Shown: positions 8,881 through 18,467 of the stretch, piece after piece
How the letters are laid out: each line of letters opens with the position of its first letter
Position numbering within the stretch: position 1 is the stretch's first letter
Assembly: GCF_024734895.1 (NCBI RefSeq)
Contig: NZ_CP091430.1
Location: 4,482,501 to 4,546,500 of the forward strand
Origin: Paenibacillus spongiae
Lineage (GTDB): Bacteria > Bacillota > Bacilli > Paenibacillales > Paenibacillaceae
Length of the DNA: 64,000 nucleotides
Direction: 5' to 3'
Made by a program: the position numbers and the translations under genes
The notes under the pieces: generated by a model
Database searches by the model: none
The model's input: only the letters and a program-made list of their open reading frames with translations
What the model was told of the DNA's origin: nothing

Positions 8881-9733
8881 CCAATGGAATGATTACGAAT
8901 TGCTCGACACCGGAGACGGTGAAAAACTGGAGCGCTGGGGCAAATATGTCCTTCGCCGCCCGGATCCGCAGGTGATCTGGCCGATGACCAGCGAAGGCGG
9001 ACACTGGAAGACCGCAGACGGTCACTACCACCGCAGCTCCTCGGGAGGCGGGCAGTGGGAGTTCCGAACGCAAATGCCCGACCGCTGGACGATCGGATAT
9101 AAGGAACTGAAGTTTCATATCCGTCCGACCAGCTTCAAGCATACCGGACTCTTCCCGGAGCAAGCGGTCAACTGGAGTTGGATGATGGATAAGATCCGGT
9201 CTGCCGGCCGGCCAATTCGCGTATTGAATCTATTCGCTTATACCGGCGGGGCAACGATTGCCGCCGCTGCCGCTGGCGCCGAAGTTTGCCACGTCGATGC
9301 CGCCAAGGGAATGGTGCAATGGGCCAAAGAAAATGCGCAGCTATCCGGACTTGAGAATCATCCGGTCCGATATATAACCGACGATGTATTCAAATTCGTC
9401 CAGCGGGAAGAACGCCGCGGCAAGCAGTACGATGCGATTATTATGGATCCGCCGTCTTACGGCCGCGGGCCGAATGGCGAGATGTGGAAGCTGGAGCAAA
9501 ACCTGTTCCCTTTCCTGGACTTCTGCACCTCGATTCTATCGCCCAACCCGCTGTTCGTGCTCATCAATTCCTATACGACCGGTCTCTCCCCGTCGGTGCT
9601 GCATAACTTGCTTCATATGACGGTAGGCCGTAAATTCGGCGGCTCTATCCATTGCGGAGAGATCGGAATCCCGATTACGGCTTCCGGATTATCACTGCCA
9701 TGCGGTATTCTAGGCCGCTGGGAGGCGAAATAA
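8867..9733 (+). CDS. Class I SAM-dependent methyltransferase, probably rRNA-directed (RlmI/RlmK-like)
   Basis: A 288-residue cytosolic enzyme. A short N-terminal domain (to about 100, with KLERWGKYVLRRPDPQ) precedes a Rossmann methyltransferase fold: motif I LNLFAYTGG at about 120-128, an acidic SAM-ribose residue in HVDAAKG, and catalytic motif IV DPPSYG near 194. DPPSYG is typical of RlmI-like RNA cytosine methyltransferases, but the substrate is not proven. The start overlaps the response regulator by 14 bases, implying translational coupling, and the pseudouridine synthase begins two bases after the stop. This is a translation-related cassette under a two-component promoter. Confidence 0.85.
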   Translation: MYNADQWNDYELLDTGDGEKLERWGKYVLRRPDPQVIWPMTSEGGHWKTADGHYHRSSSGGGQWEFRTQMPDRWTIGYKELKFHIRPTSFKHTGLFPEQAVNWSWMMDKIRSAGRPIRVLNLFAYTGGATIAAAAAGAEVCHVDAAKGMVQWAKENAQLSGLENHPVRYITDDVFKFVQREERRGKQYDAIIMDPPSYGRGPNGEMWKLEQNLFPFLDFCTSILSPNPLFVLINSYTTGLSPSVLHNLLHMTVGRKFGGSIHCGEIGIPITASGLSLPCGILGRWEAK

Positions 9734-9734
9734 G

Positions 9735-10490
9735 ATGTCGATCAAGGAGACGACGGCATCGGTTGATCCGGTCCTGCCCGTGCTCTACGAGGACAATCAT
9801 CTGCTTGCCGTCGTCAAGCCGCCCGGAGTCCTGTCCCAAGCAGACGACACCGGCGAGCCGGATATGGTAACGCTATTGAAGCAGGACTTGAAGGTCCGTT
9901 ACAACAAGCCCGGCAATGTCTATGTCGGACTTGTTCATCGGCTGGATCGACCCGTAGGCGGGGCCATGCTGTTTGCCAAAACATCGAAAGCCGCATCCAG
10001 ACTCTCGGAATCCGTTCGCTCCCGCGCCTTCGATAAAACGTATGTAGCGGTGGTTCACGGCAATCCGCCACAGACAACCGGCCGGCTGAAGCACTTCTTG
10101 CGCAAGGACTCCAGCCGCAACATCGTATCCGTTCACAGTAAACAGGTGAACGAATCCAAGGAAGCGATACTTGACTATGCCGTGGTAGCGAACCGTCAAT
10201 CGCATTCGCTTGTTGCCGTTCGGTTATTGACAGGCCGCCCTCATCAAATACGGGCACAGATGGCGGATGTCGGCTGTCCTCTCGTGTTTGACCGAAAGTA
10301 TGGGGCGCCGGCATCGGATGGAGAACGCGATATCGCATTATGGTCCGCTGCTATCGGCGTCGCTCATCCGGTAACGAAGGACTGGCTGGCCTTCCACTCG
10401 CTCCCGCCTCAGACAGAACCATGGAAGCAGTGGAGCGACGAGGAGCTCAGGCGGGCCCTCACCATCCTGCCCGAACATGAACACGCATGA
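9735..10490 (+). CDS. RluA-family RNA pseudouridine synthase
   Basis: A 251-residue enzyme that converts uridine to pseudouridine in rRNA or tRNA. The catalytic motif HRLDRPVGG is at about residues 68-76 (Asp nucleophile), with YEDNHLLAVVKPPG at the N-terminus and RPHQIRAQMA further on. It has no S4 domain, so it resembles the short RluC/RluD relatives found in Bacillales (YhcT, YjbO and YlyB types). It begins two bases after the methyltransferase stop and ends in a 4-base ATGA overlap with the CapA gene, so all three are cotranslated. The modified position cannot be told from sequence. Confidence 0.9.
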   Translation: MSIKETTASVDPVLPVLYEDNHLLAVVKPPGVLSQADDTGEPDMVTLLKQDLKVRYNKPGNVYVGLVHRLDRPVGGAMLFAKTSKAASRLSESVRSRAFDKTYVAVVHGNPPQTTGRLKHFLRKDSSRNIVSVHSKQVNESKEAILDYAVVANRQSHSLVAVRLLTGRPHQIRAQMADVGCPLVFDRKYGAPASDGERDIALWSAAIGVAHPVTKDWLAFHSLPPQTEPWKQWSDEELRRALTILPEHEHA

Positions 10491-11854
10491 GAAGGCGGAT
10501 ACAAGCGCTTCTCGCTGTCCTTGCCCTGCTCCTAGTTGTTACAGGCTGCACGAACGTCCTGAAGCCAGCCGTTGAAACGAATGGCAATGTTCAGGAAACG
10601 AACAACGGCACTAACGTCACTGATGGCAATGGCGGCAGTACATCCAGTAATGAACCCCAAAGTAATGTTGATCCGCCAAGCCAATCTCACAATGACGAGA
10701 CAGACTCACCGTCGACCGGCAATGAAGAAGATCAAGCCTCTGAAGATGCCGGGCAGCCTGTTCAGACGAATCCTGACGATATAGCCCATGGGGTCTGGAT
10801 GGCCGTCGGAGATATAATGATGCATATGCCTCAGCTACCAGGAGCCTATAACAGCAAGAAGAAGCGCTATGTATTCGATCCTTTCTTCAGCGAGGTTCGC
10901 CCTATTCTCGAGGAAGGCGATTGGACATTAGCCAATCTCGAGACGCCGATAACGGGCAAAGACCTTGGATATACGGGATTTCCAAAGTTCAATGCACCGC
11001 CGGAGCTCGCCGAGGCATTGAAGAATGCCGGGTTCACGATTGTAACCAATGCGAATAATCATTCGTTAGACCGCAATTTCAAAGGGATCGAACGAACGTT
11101 GGCCAACTTGGAGAAGCATGGCCTCATAACCAAAGGAACTTCGCGTTCGCAGGCTGAAGCAGATCGGAATACGATAATTGAACAGAACGGGATCAGGATG
11201 GGGCTTCTCGCGTACTCGTACGGAACGAACGGAATCCCGCTGCCGAAGGGCAAGCCCTACTCCGTGTCCCTGATCGAAGAACAGGCTATTATCCAAGATA
11301 TTCATAAGCTACGCAAAGCAGGGACGGACTTTATTACCGTTGCTCTCCATTTCGGCACCGAATATGAAACAACGCCCAACGAGAAGCAGAAATCGCTTGC
11401 CCGTAATCTGATTGCCGCAGGCGCCGACATTATCGCAGGCTCTCATACGCATGTCGTTCAGCCTTACGAAACGATTGAAGTAACGGAGCCCGATGGTTCC
11501 GTAAGACAGGGACTTATTATCTATTCCATGGGAAATTTCATCTCGAATCAACGCGGCGATACGAAGGATTACGGCGTCATCTTCAAGGCAGGTATACAGA
11601 AAAATAATGTGACAGGCATTACGACGATCGGTCCTGTAGAAGCCATCCCGACTTGGGTCCATCGTTATAAAGCAGACGGAACGAATCGCTATACCATCGT
11701 ACCGCTCCGGCAAAGCATCGAGAAGCGTTCCATCCCCTACTTCTCCGCGAACGGCTACACCGAATTGCAGCGCAATCTATCCGTTTTAAGCAAGCGGCTG
11801 CAGTCGATGGCCGACATAGCTATAACCGTAGATGCTATAACACTCGACCCATAG
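10487..11854 (+). CDS. CapA-family lipoprotein (PgsA-like metallophosphatase fold)
   Basis: A 455-residue predicted lipoprotein. The signal peptide ends in VVTGC (Cys21). A long Asn/Thr/Ser-rich linker (about 25-100) is followed by the CapA domain: VGDIMMH near residue 107, LANLETPIT, NANNHSLD, HFGTEYE and GSHTHVVQ, the metal-ligand motifs of the calcineurin-like CapA/PgsA group. Family members act in poly-gamma-glutamate capsule synthesis, but the other pgs/cap genes are absent, so a capsule role is only possible. Starts by ATGA overlap with the pseudouridine synthase and ends the operon in front of a compound hairpin. Confidence 0.88.
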   Translation: MRRRIQALLAVLALLLVVTGCTNVLKPAVETNGNVQETNNGTNVTDGNGGSTSSNEPQSNVDPPSQSHNDETDSPSTGNEEDQASEDAGQPVQTNPDDIAHGVWMAVGDIMMHMPQLPGAYNSKKKRYVFDPFFSEVRPILEEGDWTLANLETPITGKDLGYTGFPKFNAPPELAEALKNAGFTIVTNANNHSLDRNFKGIERTLANLEKHGLITKGTSRSQAEADRNTIIEQNGIRMGLLAYSYGTNGIPLPKGKPYSVSLIEEQAIIQDIHKLRKAGTDFITVALHFGTEYETTPNEKQKSLARNLIAAGADIIAGSHTHVVQPYETIEVTEPDGSVRQGLIIYSMGNFISNQRGDTKDYGVIFKAGIQKNNVTGITTIGPVEAIPTWVHRYKADGTNRYTIVPLRQSIEKRSIPYFSANGYTELQRNLSVLSKRLQSMADIAITVDAITLDP

Positions 11855-11870
11855 TATATGGTGAATAATT

Positions 11871-11922
11871 ACGAAGGGCTGCCCCTTTCGTCATCTTCGA
11901 TGACGGATGGGCAGCCCTTCGT
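11871..11922. terminator. Compound hairpin at the end of the CapA operon
   Basis: Perfect 14-base arms ACGAAGGGCTGCCC (11871-11884) and GGGCAGCCCTTCGT (11909-11922) enclose a second small hairpin, CGTCA/TGACG. The T tract after it is poor, so it may stabilise RNA or act as a weak terminator. Confidence 0.65.
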
Positions 11923-11976
11923 ATATCATTGACTATCTAAAGGCTGAGCATAGAGCGGTGGTACGCTAATGATCAA

Positions 11977-12120
11977 CGGCTGTAAGACCGAAAAACGGCG
12001 TTACAGCGCCACATTGAGATTGCAAGCGAGGCGTGAGTCCGTTTTTGGGACTTACAGCGCCGGAAACTGGCGCAGCACCAACCAATCTACGGCTGTAAGA
12101 CCGAAAATCGGCGTTTACAT
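11977..12120. repeat. Three copies of an interspersed palindromic repeat
   Basis: Copies at 11977-12010 (CTGTAAGACCG, A-run, CGGCGTTACAG), 12031-12062 (the reverse orientation, AGTCCGTTTTTGGGACTTACAG) and 12089-12120 (CTGTAAGACCGAAAATCGG and then GTTTACA). Each is itself an imperfect hairpin with TGTAA/TTACA ends. The segment 11855-12137 holds only this and the operon-end hairpin. The short open frames running through it on both strands are not credible genes. Confidence 0.7.
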
Positions 12121-12137
12121 AACCAGACCTTCGCCAG

Positions 12138-12542
12138 TTAATTCGCCACTTTGCCGAGCAAATAAACGAGCAGCTGCTGATTATGCGAAGAAATCCGGTC
12201 AAGCGCTTCGCTGACGTACGCATCCCTCAGCTCCATACCGCGTTTGGCCTCGGCTTGTCCAAGCTCGGTCAGACTGACCCACACGACTCTGCGGTCGTTG
12301 TCATCTCTGCTTCTGAGAACCAAGCCTCCGCGTTCCATCCGGTCAAGCAGCGTCGTAATCGCTGCCGGCGTTGTCGATAAATAGGCAAGCAGATCCGAAG
12401 GCTTCATCGGCTGATGCTGCAGCAGCAGCTCCAGGACATGCAGCTGACCTTCCGTCAACGTCGGCGCAAGCGCTTCCTCCAGATGCATCTTCCATTCTTT
12501 AGTCAACTTCATCCACAATCGGGCAAATTCCACAGATACCAT
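12138..12542 (-). CDS. MarR-family transcriptional regulator
   Basis: A 134-residue winged-helix repressor, presumably dimeric. The helix-turn-helix covers about residues 40-80 (MKPSDLLAYLSTTPAAITTL) and the wing contains LVLRSRDDNDRRVVWVSLTE, the hallmark of MarR proteins. The frame is open 18 codons further upstream, but AGGTG seven bases before the ATG at 12542 fixes the start. A divergent 55-codon gene lies 200 bases away, with an ATTAAC-GCA-GTTAAT dyad between them that could be its site. The ligand and regulon are unknown. Confidence 0.9.
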   Translation of the reverse strand: MVSVEFARLWMKLTKEWKMHLEEALAPTLTEGQLHVLELLLQHQPMKPSDLLAYLSTTPAAITTLLDRMERGGLVLRSRDDNDRRVVWVSLTELGQAEAKRGMELRDAYVSEALDRISSHNQQLLVYLLGKVAN

Positions 12543-12612
12543 TCTCAACACCTGCTTCCTGTCAATTATATCTCTTATCTCTATTATAGCAATCACGAAT
12601 GTCGAATAAAAG

Positions 12613-12645
12613 ATTAACGCAGTTAATATTATGTTCGATTAATCG
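12613..12645. promoter_or_regulatory. Candidate MarR operator
   Basis: Perfect dyad ATTAAC-GCA-GTTAAT (12613-12627) and a second palindrome CGATTAATCG (12636-12645) lie in the intergenic region upstream of marR and of the divergent 55-codon gene. AT-rich 15-20 bp dyads of this kind are common MarR sites. Confidence 0.45.
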
Positions 12646-12742
12646 CGCAAATAGAGAACCATTTGACAGAGTTAGACATAGAATAACGTTACAGGCTGCT
12701 AGACCTGCTCGAATGATAAGACCTGAAAGGAGGGCGAGGACG

Positions 12743-12910
12743 ATGGAGGACCGCAAGCGAATCCTGCTGCAAAAGCTGGAAGACGCCGGAATAGCAGCAG
12801 ACCCACAATGGCTCGATCGGCTCGATGAACCGGCTCCATTGTGGGTCGTGCTTGAGCTTATGCTGCAGCTGGTAGAACGGCATACGCCGCCTCAACAGCC
12901 GTTCGATTAA
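12743..12910 (+). CDS. 55-residue acidic/helical protein, function unknown
   Basis: Begins at an ATG with an excellent AAAGGAGGG site (12726-12734, eight-base spacing). The frame is open upstream to 12599, but that part has no ribosome site. The protein looks helical, with [19 protein letters not shown], a [16 protein letters not shown] helix and a Pro/Gln tail. It has no signal peptide and no family that I recognise. Its TAA stop and the TAA stop of the convergent parC gene share the palindrome TTAA. It is divergent from the MarR gene and may be its target. Confidence 0.6.
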   Translation: MEDRKRILLQKLEDAGIAADPQWLDRLDEPAPLWVVLELMLQLVERHTPPQQPFD

Positions 12911-15348
12911 TTCGTCACACGTGTGAAAGCCGTTTCGATGACGTCTTTCTTATCGACTGCGACAACCGCCTTACCGGTTGATTTGCGATCGTCGATTGGG
13001 GCTTTCTCGGTCGAGAACGTCAATTGGGCTCCCGACGATGTGAGCAGCATCAGCTCCCGCTCTTCCTTGCAGTGGAACGCACTAACAAGCCGTTCGCCGT
13101 TCGGCCTTACACGCTTGCCTTCCTTGAATTCAAACGTCTGAATGCCTTTGCCTCCACGGCCCTGGACGGGATAATCAAGCAAGAGCGAGCGTTTGGCAAA
13201 GCCAATTTCGGTGAGGACAAGTACTTCCCCTTCGTCCCCGGAAACCCACTCGGCCGCTATGACCTCGTCATCTGGCTTCAGCTGAATGCCGCGTACACCG
13301 GCTGCAACGCGTCCCATCGGATTGACTTCACTCTCCTGGAAGCGGATGCTCATACCCAGCTTGGTAACTAACAGCATCTCCATATTGCCCTCGCTGACGG
13401 CGACCCGCAGCACTTCATCGCCATCGGTAACCTTAACCGCGGCGATTGCCGTTGAACGCGACGATTTGTATTCTTTGAGCTCCGTCCGCTTCACTTGTCC
13501 CCGCTTCGTAACGAAAACCAGCGTACGGTTTGCTTCTTCGAAGTCCTTCACCGGTATAACGCTGACGATCGAATCGTCCTTCGGCATCGTCACGACGTTC
13601 ACGACAGCCGTTCCCGTGTCCTTCCACTTGAACTCCGGGATCTGATGGACGGGAAGCTGAAAGTACTGCCCTTTGCGCGTGAATAATAGCAGCTGGTCGA
13701 TTGTGTTCACGTCGAGCATGGTGCGAATAACGTCGCCTTCCTTAACCCCGGCGCTCTCCAGCTCGCCGCCCGAGCGGACGAAGGACAGCTTGGAGGTCCG
13801 CTTGATATACCCCTCGTGGCTGAGCGTTACGAAGACCTCTTCCGCCGGTACCATCACTTCCAGATTGACCTTGAGCTCTTCAACCTCGCCCTGAATATCC
13901 GAGCGCCGGTCGATGCCGTATTTATCGCGGATTTCCACAAGCTCGCCCTTGATCACGCTGATCAGCTTCTTCTCGCTGTCAAGTATGGAGCGGTAATATG
14001 CAATCCGCTTCTGCGTTTCTTTCAATTCTTTTTCCAAAGAAGTGATTTCCAGGTTCGTAAGCCTGTATAGCTGGAGCGTAAGTATCGCCTCGGCCTGGCG
14101 TTCGGTGAACCCGAATTTTTGCACGAGATTGTTCTGTGCATCCTGGCGATTCTTCGATGCCTTGATCGCAGCGATGATCTCGTCCAGAATGTTCAGCGCT
14201 TTAACCAAGCCTTCCAGTACATGAGCGCGGTCCTCCGCCTTCTCCAGCTCATATCGGGTACGATAGGTGACTACTTCCTTCTGGTGGGCGATGTAAGCCT
14301 GCAGAATCTCGCGCAAGCCGAGCTGTTTCGGCGTCTTGTTGACGATTGCCACCATGTTGAAGTTGTACGTAACCTGCAGATCCGTCTTCTTCAGCAGGAA
14401 TGCCAGAACGCCCTTGGCGTCTGCATCCTTCTTCAGCTCGACAACGATCCGCAGTCCGTTGCGCCCGCTCTCGTCCCTTACCTCCGAGATGCCATCGACC
14501 TTCTTCTCAATCCGGATGTTCTCCATTACGGTAACTAGCCGCGATTTGACAACCTGGTACGGAATCTCCGTAATGACGATTTGTTGGCGTCCGCCCTTTA
14601 AATCCTCGATCGCGGCTTTGGAGCGAATATAGATGCGGCCCCTGCCCGTTTCATACGCTTCGCGGATTCCTTCTTCGCCCATGATCAAGCCGCCTGTCGG
14701 GAAATCCGGTCCCTTGACAATCGTCATGAGCTCTTCGATGCTGATGTCGGGTTTGTCCATGGACGCGATGCAGGCGTTAATGACCTCCCGCAAATTGTGA
14801 GTCGGAATTTCCGTTGCAAAGCCGGCCGAGATGCCAGTGACCCCGTTTACCAGCAAGTTCGGGAATCGCGATGGCAGGACGACCGGCTCTTTAGTCGTGT
14901 TATCGAAATTATCTTTAAACAGAACGGTCCGTTTCTCGATATCGCGGAGCAGCTCCATGGCAATGGGGGATAGCCGCGCCTCCGTGTAACGCATAGCCGC
15001 CGCCGGGTCGTCATCCTGCGAGCCCCAGTTGCCATGCCCGTCCACGAGCACATGCCCCATCTTCCATGGCTGCGCCATCCTCACCATGCCTTCATAGATC
15101 GAAGAGTCGCCGTGCGGATGATAGTTGCCCATAACGTCGCCGACCGTCTTGGCCGATTTGCGGTAAGGCTTGTCCGGCGTATTGCCCGCATCGTACATAG
15201 AGTAAAGAATACGCCGTTGTACGGGCTTCAAGCCGTCGCGAACGTCAGGAATAGCGCGTTCCTGAATGATATATTTGGAATAGCGTCCGAAGCGGTCCCC
15301 TACGACCTCCTCCAGAAACGCCGGCAGAAACTGTTCCAGGATACTCAT
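12907..15348 (-). CDS. parC: DNA topoisomerase IV subunit A
   Basis: An 813-residue DNA-cleaving subunit that decatenates sister chromosomes with ParE. The N-terminal breakage-reunion domain has [12 protein letters not shown] (quinolone-resistance region, with [16 protein letters not shown]) and the active-site tyrosine in [10 protein letters not shown] near residue 122. The C-terminal half carries beta-pinwheel repeats (for example [12 protein letters not shown] and [11 protein letters not shown]). The GyrA box of gyrase is not apparent, and the gene lies 12 bases after parE, which both favour topoisomerase IV over gyrase. No resistance-type substitution stands out: HGDSSIYE has Ser at the classic position. 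Confidence 0.95.
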   Translation of the reverse strand: MSILEQFLPAFLEEVVGDRFGRYSKYIIQERAIPDVRDGLKPVQRRILYSMYDAGNTPDKPYRKSAKTVGDVMGNYHPHGDSSIYEGMVRMAQPWKMGHVLVDGHGNWGSQDDDPAAAMRYTEARLSPIAMELLRDIEKRTVLFKDNFDNTTKEPVVLPSRFPNLLVNGVTGISAGFATEIPTHNLREVINACIASMDKPDISIEELMTIVKGPDFPTGGLIMGEEGIREAYETGRGRIYIRSKAAIEDLKGGRQQIVITEIPYQVVKSRLVTVMENIRIEKKVDGISEVRDESGRNGLRIVVELKKDADAKGVLAFLLKKTDLQVTYNFNMVAIVNKTPKQLGLREILQAYIAHQKEVVTYRTRYELEKAEDRAHVLEGLVKALNILDEIIAAIKASKNRQDAQNNLVQKFGFTERQAEAILTLQLYRLTNLEITSLEKELKETQKRIAYYRSILDSEKKLISVIKGELVEIRDKYGIDRRSDIQGEVEELKVNLEVMVPAEEVFVTLSHEGYIKRTSKLSFVRSGGELESAGVKEGDVIRTMLDVNTIDQLLLFTRKGQYFQLPVHQIPEFKWKDTGTAVVNVVTMPKDDSIVSVIPVKDFEEANRTLVFVTKRGQVKRTELKEYKSSRSTAIAAVKVTDGDEVLRVAVSEGNMEMLLVTKLGMSIRFQESEVNPMGRVAAGVRGIQLKPDDEVIAAEWVSGDEGEVLVLTEIGFAKRSLLLDYPVQGRGGKGIQTFEFKEGKRVRPNGERLVSAFHCKEERELMLLTSSGAQLTFSTEKAPIDDRKSTGKAVVAVDKKDVIETAFTRVTN

Positions 15349-15360
15349 GCTTATCTGCTC

Positions 15361-17337
15361 CTATTCCTCAAATTCGGTAAAGTCGACATTCTCGACGATC
15401 CACCGTTTGCGTGGATCGACCTTGTCGCCCATCAGCGTGGATACGCGTCTTTCGGCCTTCGCGGCATCTTCGATCTGCACCTGCAGCAGCGTGCGCGATT
15501 CCGGGTTCATGGTCGTTTCCCACAGCTGATCGGGATTCATCTCGCCCAAGCCCTTGTAGCGCTGCAATTCGAACTGCTTGCCGAATTCCTTCAAATAGCT
15601 TTGAAGCTGCTCATCCGTCCATGCATATCGGACCGTCTCCAGCTTGCCCGATTTGCGGGTAATCTTATATAACGGCGGTTGAGCGATATAGACGCGTCCG
15701 GAATCGATGAGCGGTTTCATATACCGGTAGAAGAACGTCAGGAGCAGAACTTGGATATGCGCGCCGTCGGTATCGGCATCGGTCATAATAATGATTTTGC
15801 TATAGTTGCAAGATTCCTCATCAAACTCAGGTCCGATCCCGGAGCCTATAGCCGTGATGATTGCCTTGTATTCGTCGTTCTTAAGAATATCGATCAGCTT
15901 CGCCTTCTCGGGGTTCATCGGTTTCCCCTTCAGCGGCAGAATCGCCTGATATTTGGAATCGCGCCCCTGCTTGGCCGAGCCGCCCGCAGAGTCTCCTTCG
16001 ACGATGAACAGCTCGGTGCGCGTATAATCCTTGGATTGCGCGGGCGTCAGCTTGCCGCCGAGGTTGGAGCTCTCGCTCTTCTTCTTGCCGCTGCGGATTT
16101 CTTCCCGCGCCTTGCGCGCCGCTTCGCGCGCCTTCGAAGCTTGGATTGCTTTCTTCAAGAGCATCTGCGCAACCTGGGGATTCTCCTCCAGGAACACCTG
16201 CATCTTCTCGGACACGACCGCGTCCACCGCGCTTCTCGCGCTGGCGCTGCCGAGCTGATCCTTCGTCTGCCCGACGAATTCGACTTCGGCCATCTTCACA
16301 TTGATGACGGCCATCATGCCTTCACGCAAATCATTGCCGTCCAGATTCTTGTCTTTCTCCTTCAGCATGGCTGTCTTGCGTGCATAATCATTCATGGCGC
16401 GGGTGTAAGCCGTCTTGAAGCCCGTTTCATGCGTCCCTCCGCCTCGCGTCGGGATGGAGTTCACGAAAGACGCCAGTGTTTCCGTGTAGCCGTCGTTGTA
16501 CTGCAGCGCCACTTCCACATCGATGTCTTCGCGTTCGGTCATGAAATGGATCACGTCATGGAGAACCGTTTTCTCTTCGTTCAGGAATTGGACGAATTGA
16601 CTCGCCCCGCCGTCGTAATGAAAGATATCCTGCTTCCCTGCACGCTCATCCTTCACCATCACCTTCAGACCGGAATTCAAGAAGGCGATTTCCTGGAGAC
16701 GCTCGGATAGCGTCTCATAGTTAATGGCGATGTTGCCGTGGAACACGCGCGCATCCGGCTTGAAGGTGACCTTCGTGCCGGTCCGGTTCGTATTGCCTGT
16801 CACTCCCAGACCCGTAACAGGCTCTCCGACATGCTCCTTGCCATCCTTGTCCACCCAATATTCAAACCGCTGTTTATGTATCTTGCCGTCCCGGTATATT
16901 TCGACCTCCAGCCACTCGGACAGCGCGTTCGTTACCGAAGCGCCGACACCATGCAAGCCGCCGGATTTCTTGTATCCGCCGCCGCCGAACTTTCCGCCCG
17001 CATGCAGAATCGTGAAGACGACCTGCGGCGTCGGAATACCGGTCTTATGAATCCCTGTCGGAATTCCCCGGCCGTTATCCTGAACCGAAACCGAGCCATC
17101 CTTATGGATGATCACGTCGATCGCGTTGCAAAACTTGGCCAAATGCTCGTCGACTGCATTGTCGACAATTTCCCAGACGAGATGATGCAGTCCCGAGCTG
17201 CTCGTACTGCCAATATACATCCCGGGCCGTTTACGGACTGCGGTCAAACCCTCCAGCACTTGTATGTCGCCCTCATCATAGCTGCGATTGACAGCCGAAG
17301 AAGAATCCCCCGCAAACACATCTAACTGCTCAGTCAT
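15361..17337 (-). CDS. parE: DNA topoisomerase IV subunit B
   Basis: A 658-residue ATPase subunit of topoisomerase IV. GHKL ATPase domain: EIVDNAVDEHLA (Asn and Glu for Mg-ATP), QDNGRGIP, and GLHGVGASVTNALS. TOPRIM domain: FIVEGDSAGGSAKQGRD near residue 445 and DADTDGAHI. The C-terminal tail ends in VDFTEFEE. The frame is open about 44 codons upstream, but AGGGGG before the ATG at 17337 and similarity to ParE starts fix the start. A TATAAT on the minus strand (17396-17391) could be its promoter. Cotranscribed with parC, 12 bases downstream. Confidence 0.95.
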   Translation of the reverse strand: MTEQLDVFAGDSSSAVNRSYDEGDIQVLEGLTAVRKRPGMYIGSTSSSGLHHLVWEIVDNAVDEHLAKFCNAIDVIIHKDGSVSVQDNGRGIPTGIHKTGIPTPQVVFTILHAGGKFGGGGYKKSGGLHGVGASVTNALSEWLEVEIYRDGKIHKQRFEYWVDKDGKEHVGEPVTGLGVTGNTNRTGTKVTFKPDARVFHGNIAINYETLSERLQEIAFLNSGLKVMVKDERAGKQDIFHYDGGASQFVQFLNEEKTVLHDVIHFMTEREDIDVEVALQYNDGYTETLASFVNSIPTRGGGTHETGFKTAYTRAMNDYARKTAMLKEKDKNLDGNDLREGMMAVINVKMAEVEFVGQTKDQLGSASARSAVDAVVSEKMQVFLEENPQVAQMLLKKAIQASKAREAARKAREEIRSGKKKSESSNLGGKLTPAQSKDYTRTELFIVEGDSAGGSAKQGRDSKYQAILPLKGKPMNPEKAKLIDILKNDEYKAIITAIGSGIGPEFDEESCNYSKIIIMTDADTDGAHIQVLLLTFFYRYMKPLIDSGRVYIAQPPLYKITRKSGKLETVRYAWTDEQLQSYLKEFGKQFELQRYKGLGEMNPDQLWETTMNPESRTLLQVQIEDAAKAERRVSTLMGDKVDPRKRWIVENVDFTEFEE

Positions 17338-17480
17338 ACACGTCCCCCTATCTATTCTTCCAGCACGGGTCCTCTCGCAAGCCGTCCGTCCATTATACAC
17401 GACAATTGCGCTTTCGTGCTCCCTTGCGGAAAAATCCATGCTGTCAGATCTGCCGCTCTTATGCGTCACTTCAAGCTATT

Positions 17481-18467
17481 TTAATTCAAGATGTCCTGTT
17501 TCGTAAAGACAACGAATGAAACGATCAGCGCCATAGCCGCCCAAACCCCCAAGGTTATAAGCGAAAACAGCAGCGTCATGCCCTCAATCGGCGGCGGCGA
17601 GCCGGCCAGATAACCGGTGAGATCGATATTGACCGCAAACACATATTTGGCGCTTGTCCAGGACGAGGACATATTCGCCAGAATCGTACCTGCAATGACA
17701 GCTGCCATCATCGTTACGATGCTCGCCGCCGTGCTTCGGACGAGCACGGAAACCATCAAAGCGAGAACAGCGACAGTCATCGAGGAAAACCATATGAGGC
17801 CCGCTTGCATTAATACATATAACCACTGCGGAACGGCATGAACAGAAGCGCTGTCCACATCTGAACCGTTGATGACGAATCCGGTGAAGACCGGCATCGT
17901 CCATCCTCCATAACCGAAGATGGCGCCTGATATAAGATAGCAAAGAATTCCGCTGGCCACAACTATTAAAGATACATAGAGCGTAAGAGCAACCAATTTG
18001 CTGAATAATATTTTCCATCTTCGGACAGGCCGGGTCAGCAGCATCTTGATCGTTCCGGATGAGCGTTCGCCGGATACAAGGTCCGAAGCAATCGCCAGCA
18101 CCAGCAGCGGATAGAATAACGTGACCGAATTCGCCATGAAGCCGCGTGTAAACGATACGCCGTCGGGCGATCTTGGATTTACGTCATGATCGAGATAATA
18201 TTGCAGCTGCTGTACCGCGATTCGGCGAAATCGTTTCCACTCCTCCGGGATCCGTTCGCTGGACAGCGCATTCTGGTAGTCGCTGATCTGCTGCATCGTC
18301 TGGTTGCGCCAATCTTTAAAGTTCTTCTGGTTGTTCTCCGCAATTTTCATCTGTGCATAGGTGAAGATCGGAATAAGTACGAGCAGGACCAGAATTACGA
18401 CGTAGAACCGTTTTTTCTTCCAGATCTTGAGCGTCTCGTTCTGAATGAGCGGCAGCAGTCTATCCAA
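17481..18467 (-). CDS. ABC-2 type transporter permease
   Basis: A 328-residue membrane protein with an N-terminal helix (about 22-40, VVILVLLVLIPIFTY), a roughly 80-residue extracytoplasmic loop, and about five further helices. GERSSGTIKMLLTRPVRRW is the typical cytoplasmic segment of ABC-2 permeases of the NatB/YtrF type. It starts at TTG inside the end of the ATPase gene (8-base overlap), preceded by a GGGGG site, so the two form one transporter. The substrate is unknown; relatives export peptides, Na+ or drugs. Confidence 0.85.
   Translation of the reverse strand: MDRLLPLIQNETLKIWKKKRFYVVILVLLVLIPIFTYAQMKIAENNQKNFKDWRNQTMQQISDYQNALSSERIPEEWKRFRRIAVQQLQYYLDHDVNPRSPDGVSFTRGFMANSVTLFYPLLVLAIASDLVSGERSSGTIKMLLTRPVRRWKILFSKLVALTLYVSLIVVASGILCYLISGAIFGYGGWTMPVFTGFVINGSDVDSASVHAVPQWLYVLMQAGLIWFSSMTVAVLALMVSVLVRSTAASIVTMMAAVIAGTILANMSSSWTSAKYVFAVNIDLTGYLAGSPPPIEGMTLLFSLITLGVWAAMALIVSFVVFTKQDILN

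Noticed and set aside
11966-12223. Short frames on both strands over the palindromic repeats
   Set aside because: They exist because of repeat symmetry and overlap the end of marR.
15034-16710. Long plus-strand frames across parC and parE
   Set aside because: Antisense shadows of topoisomerase genes with no ribosome site and unlikely composition.
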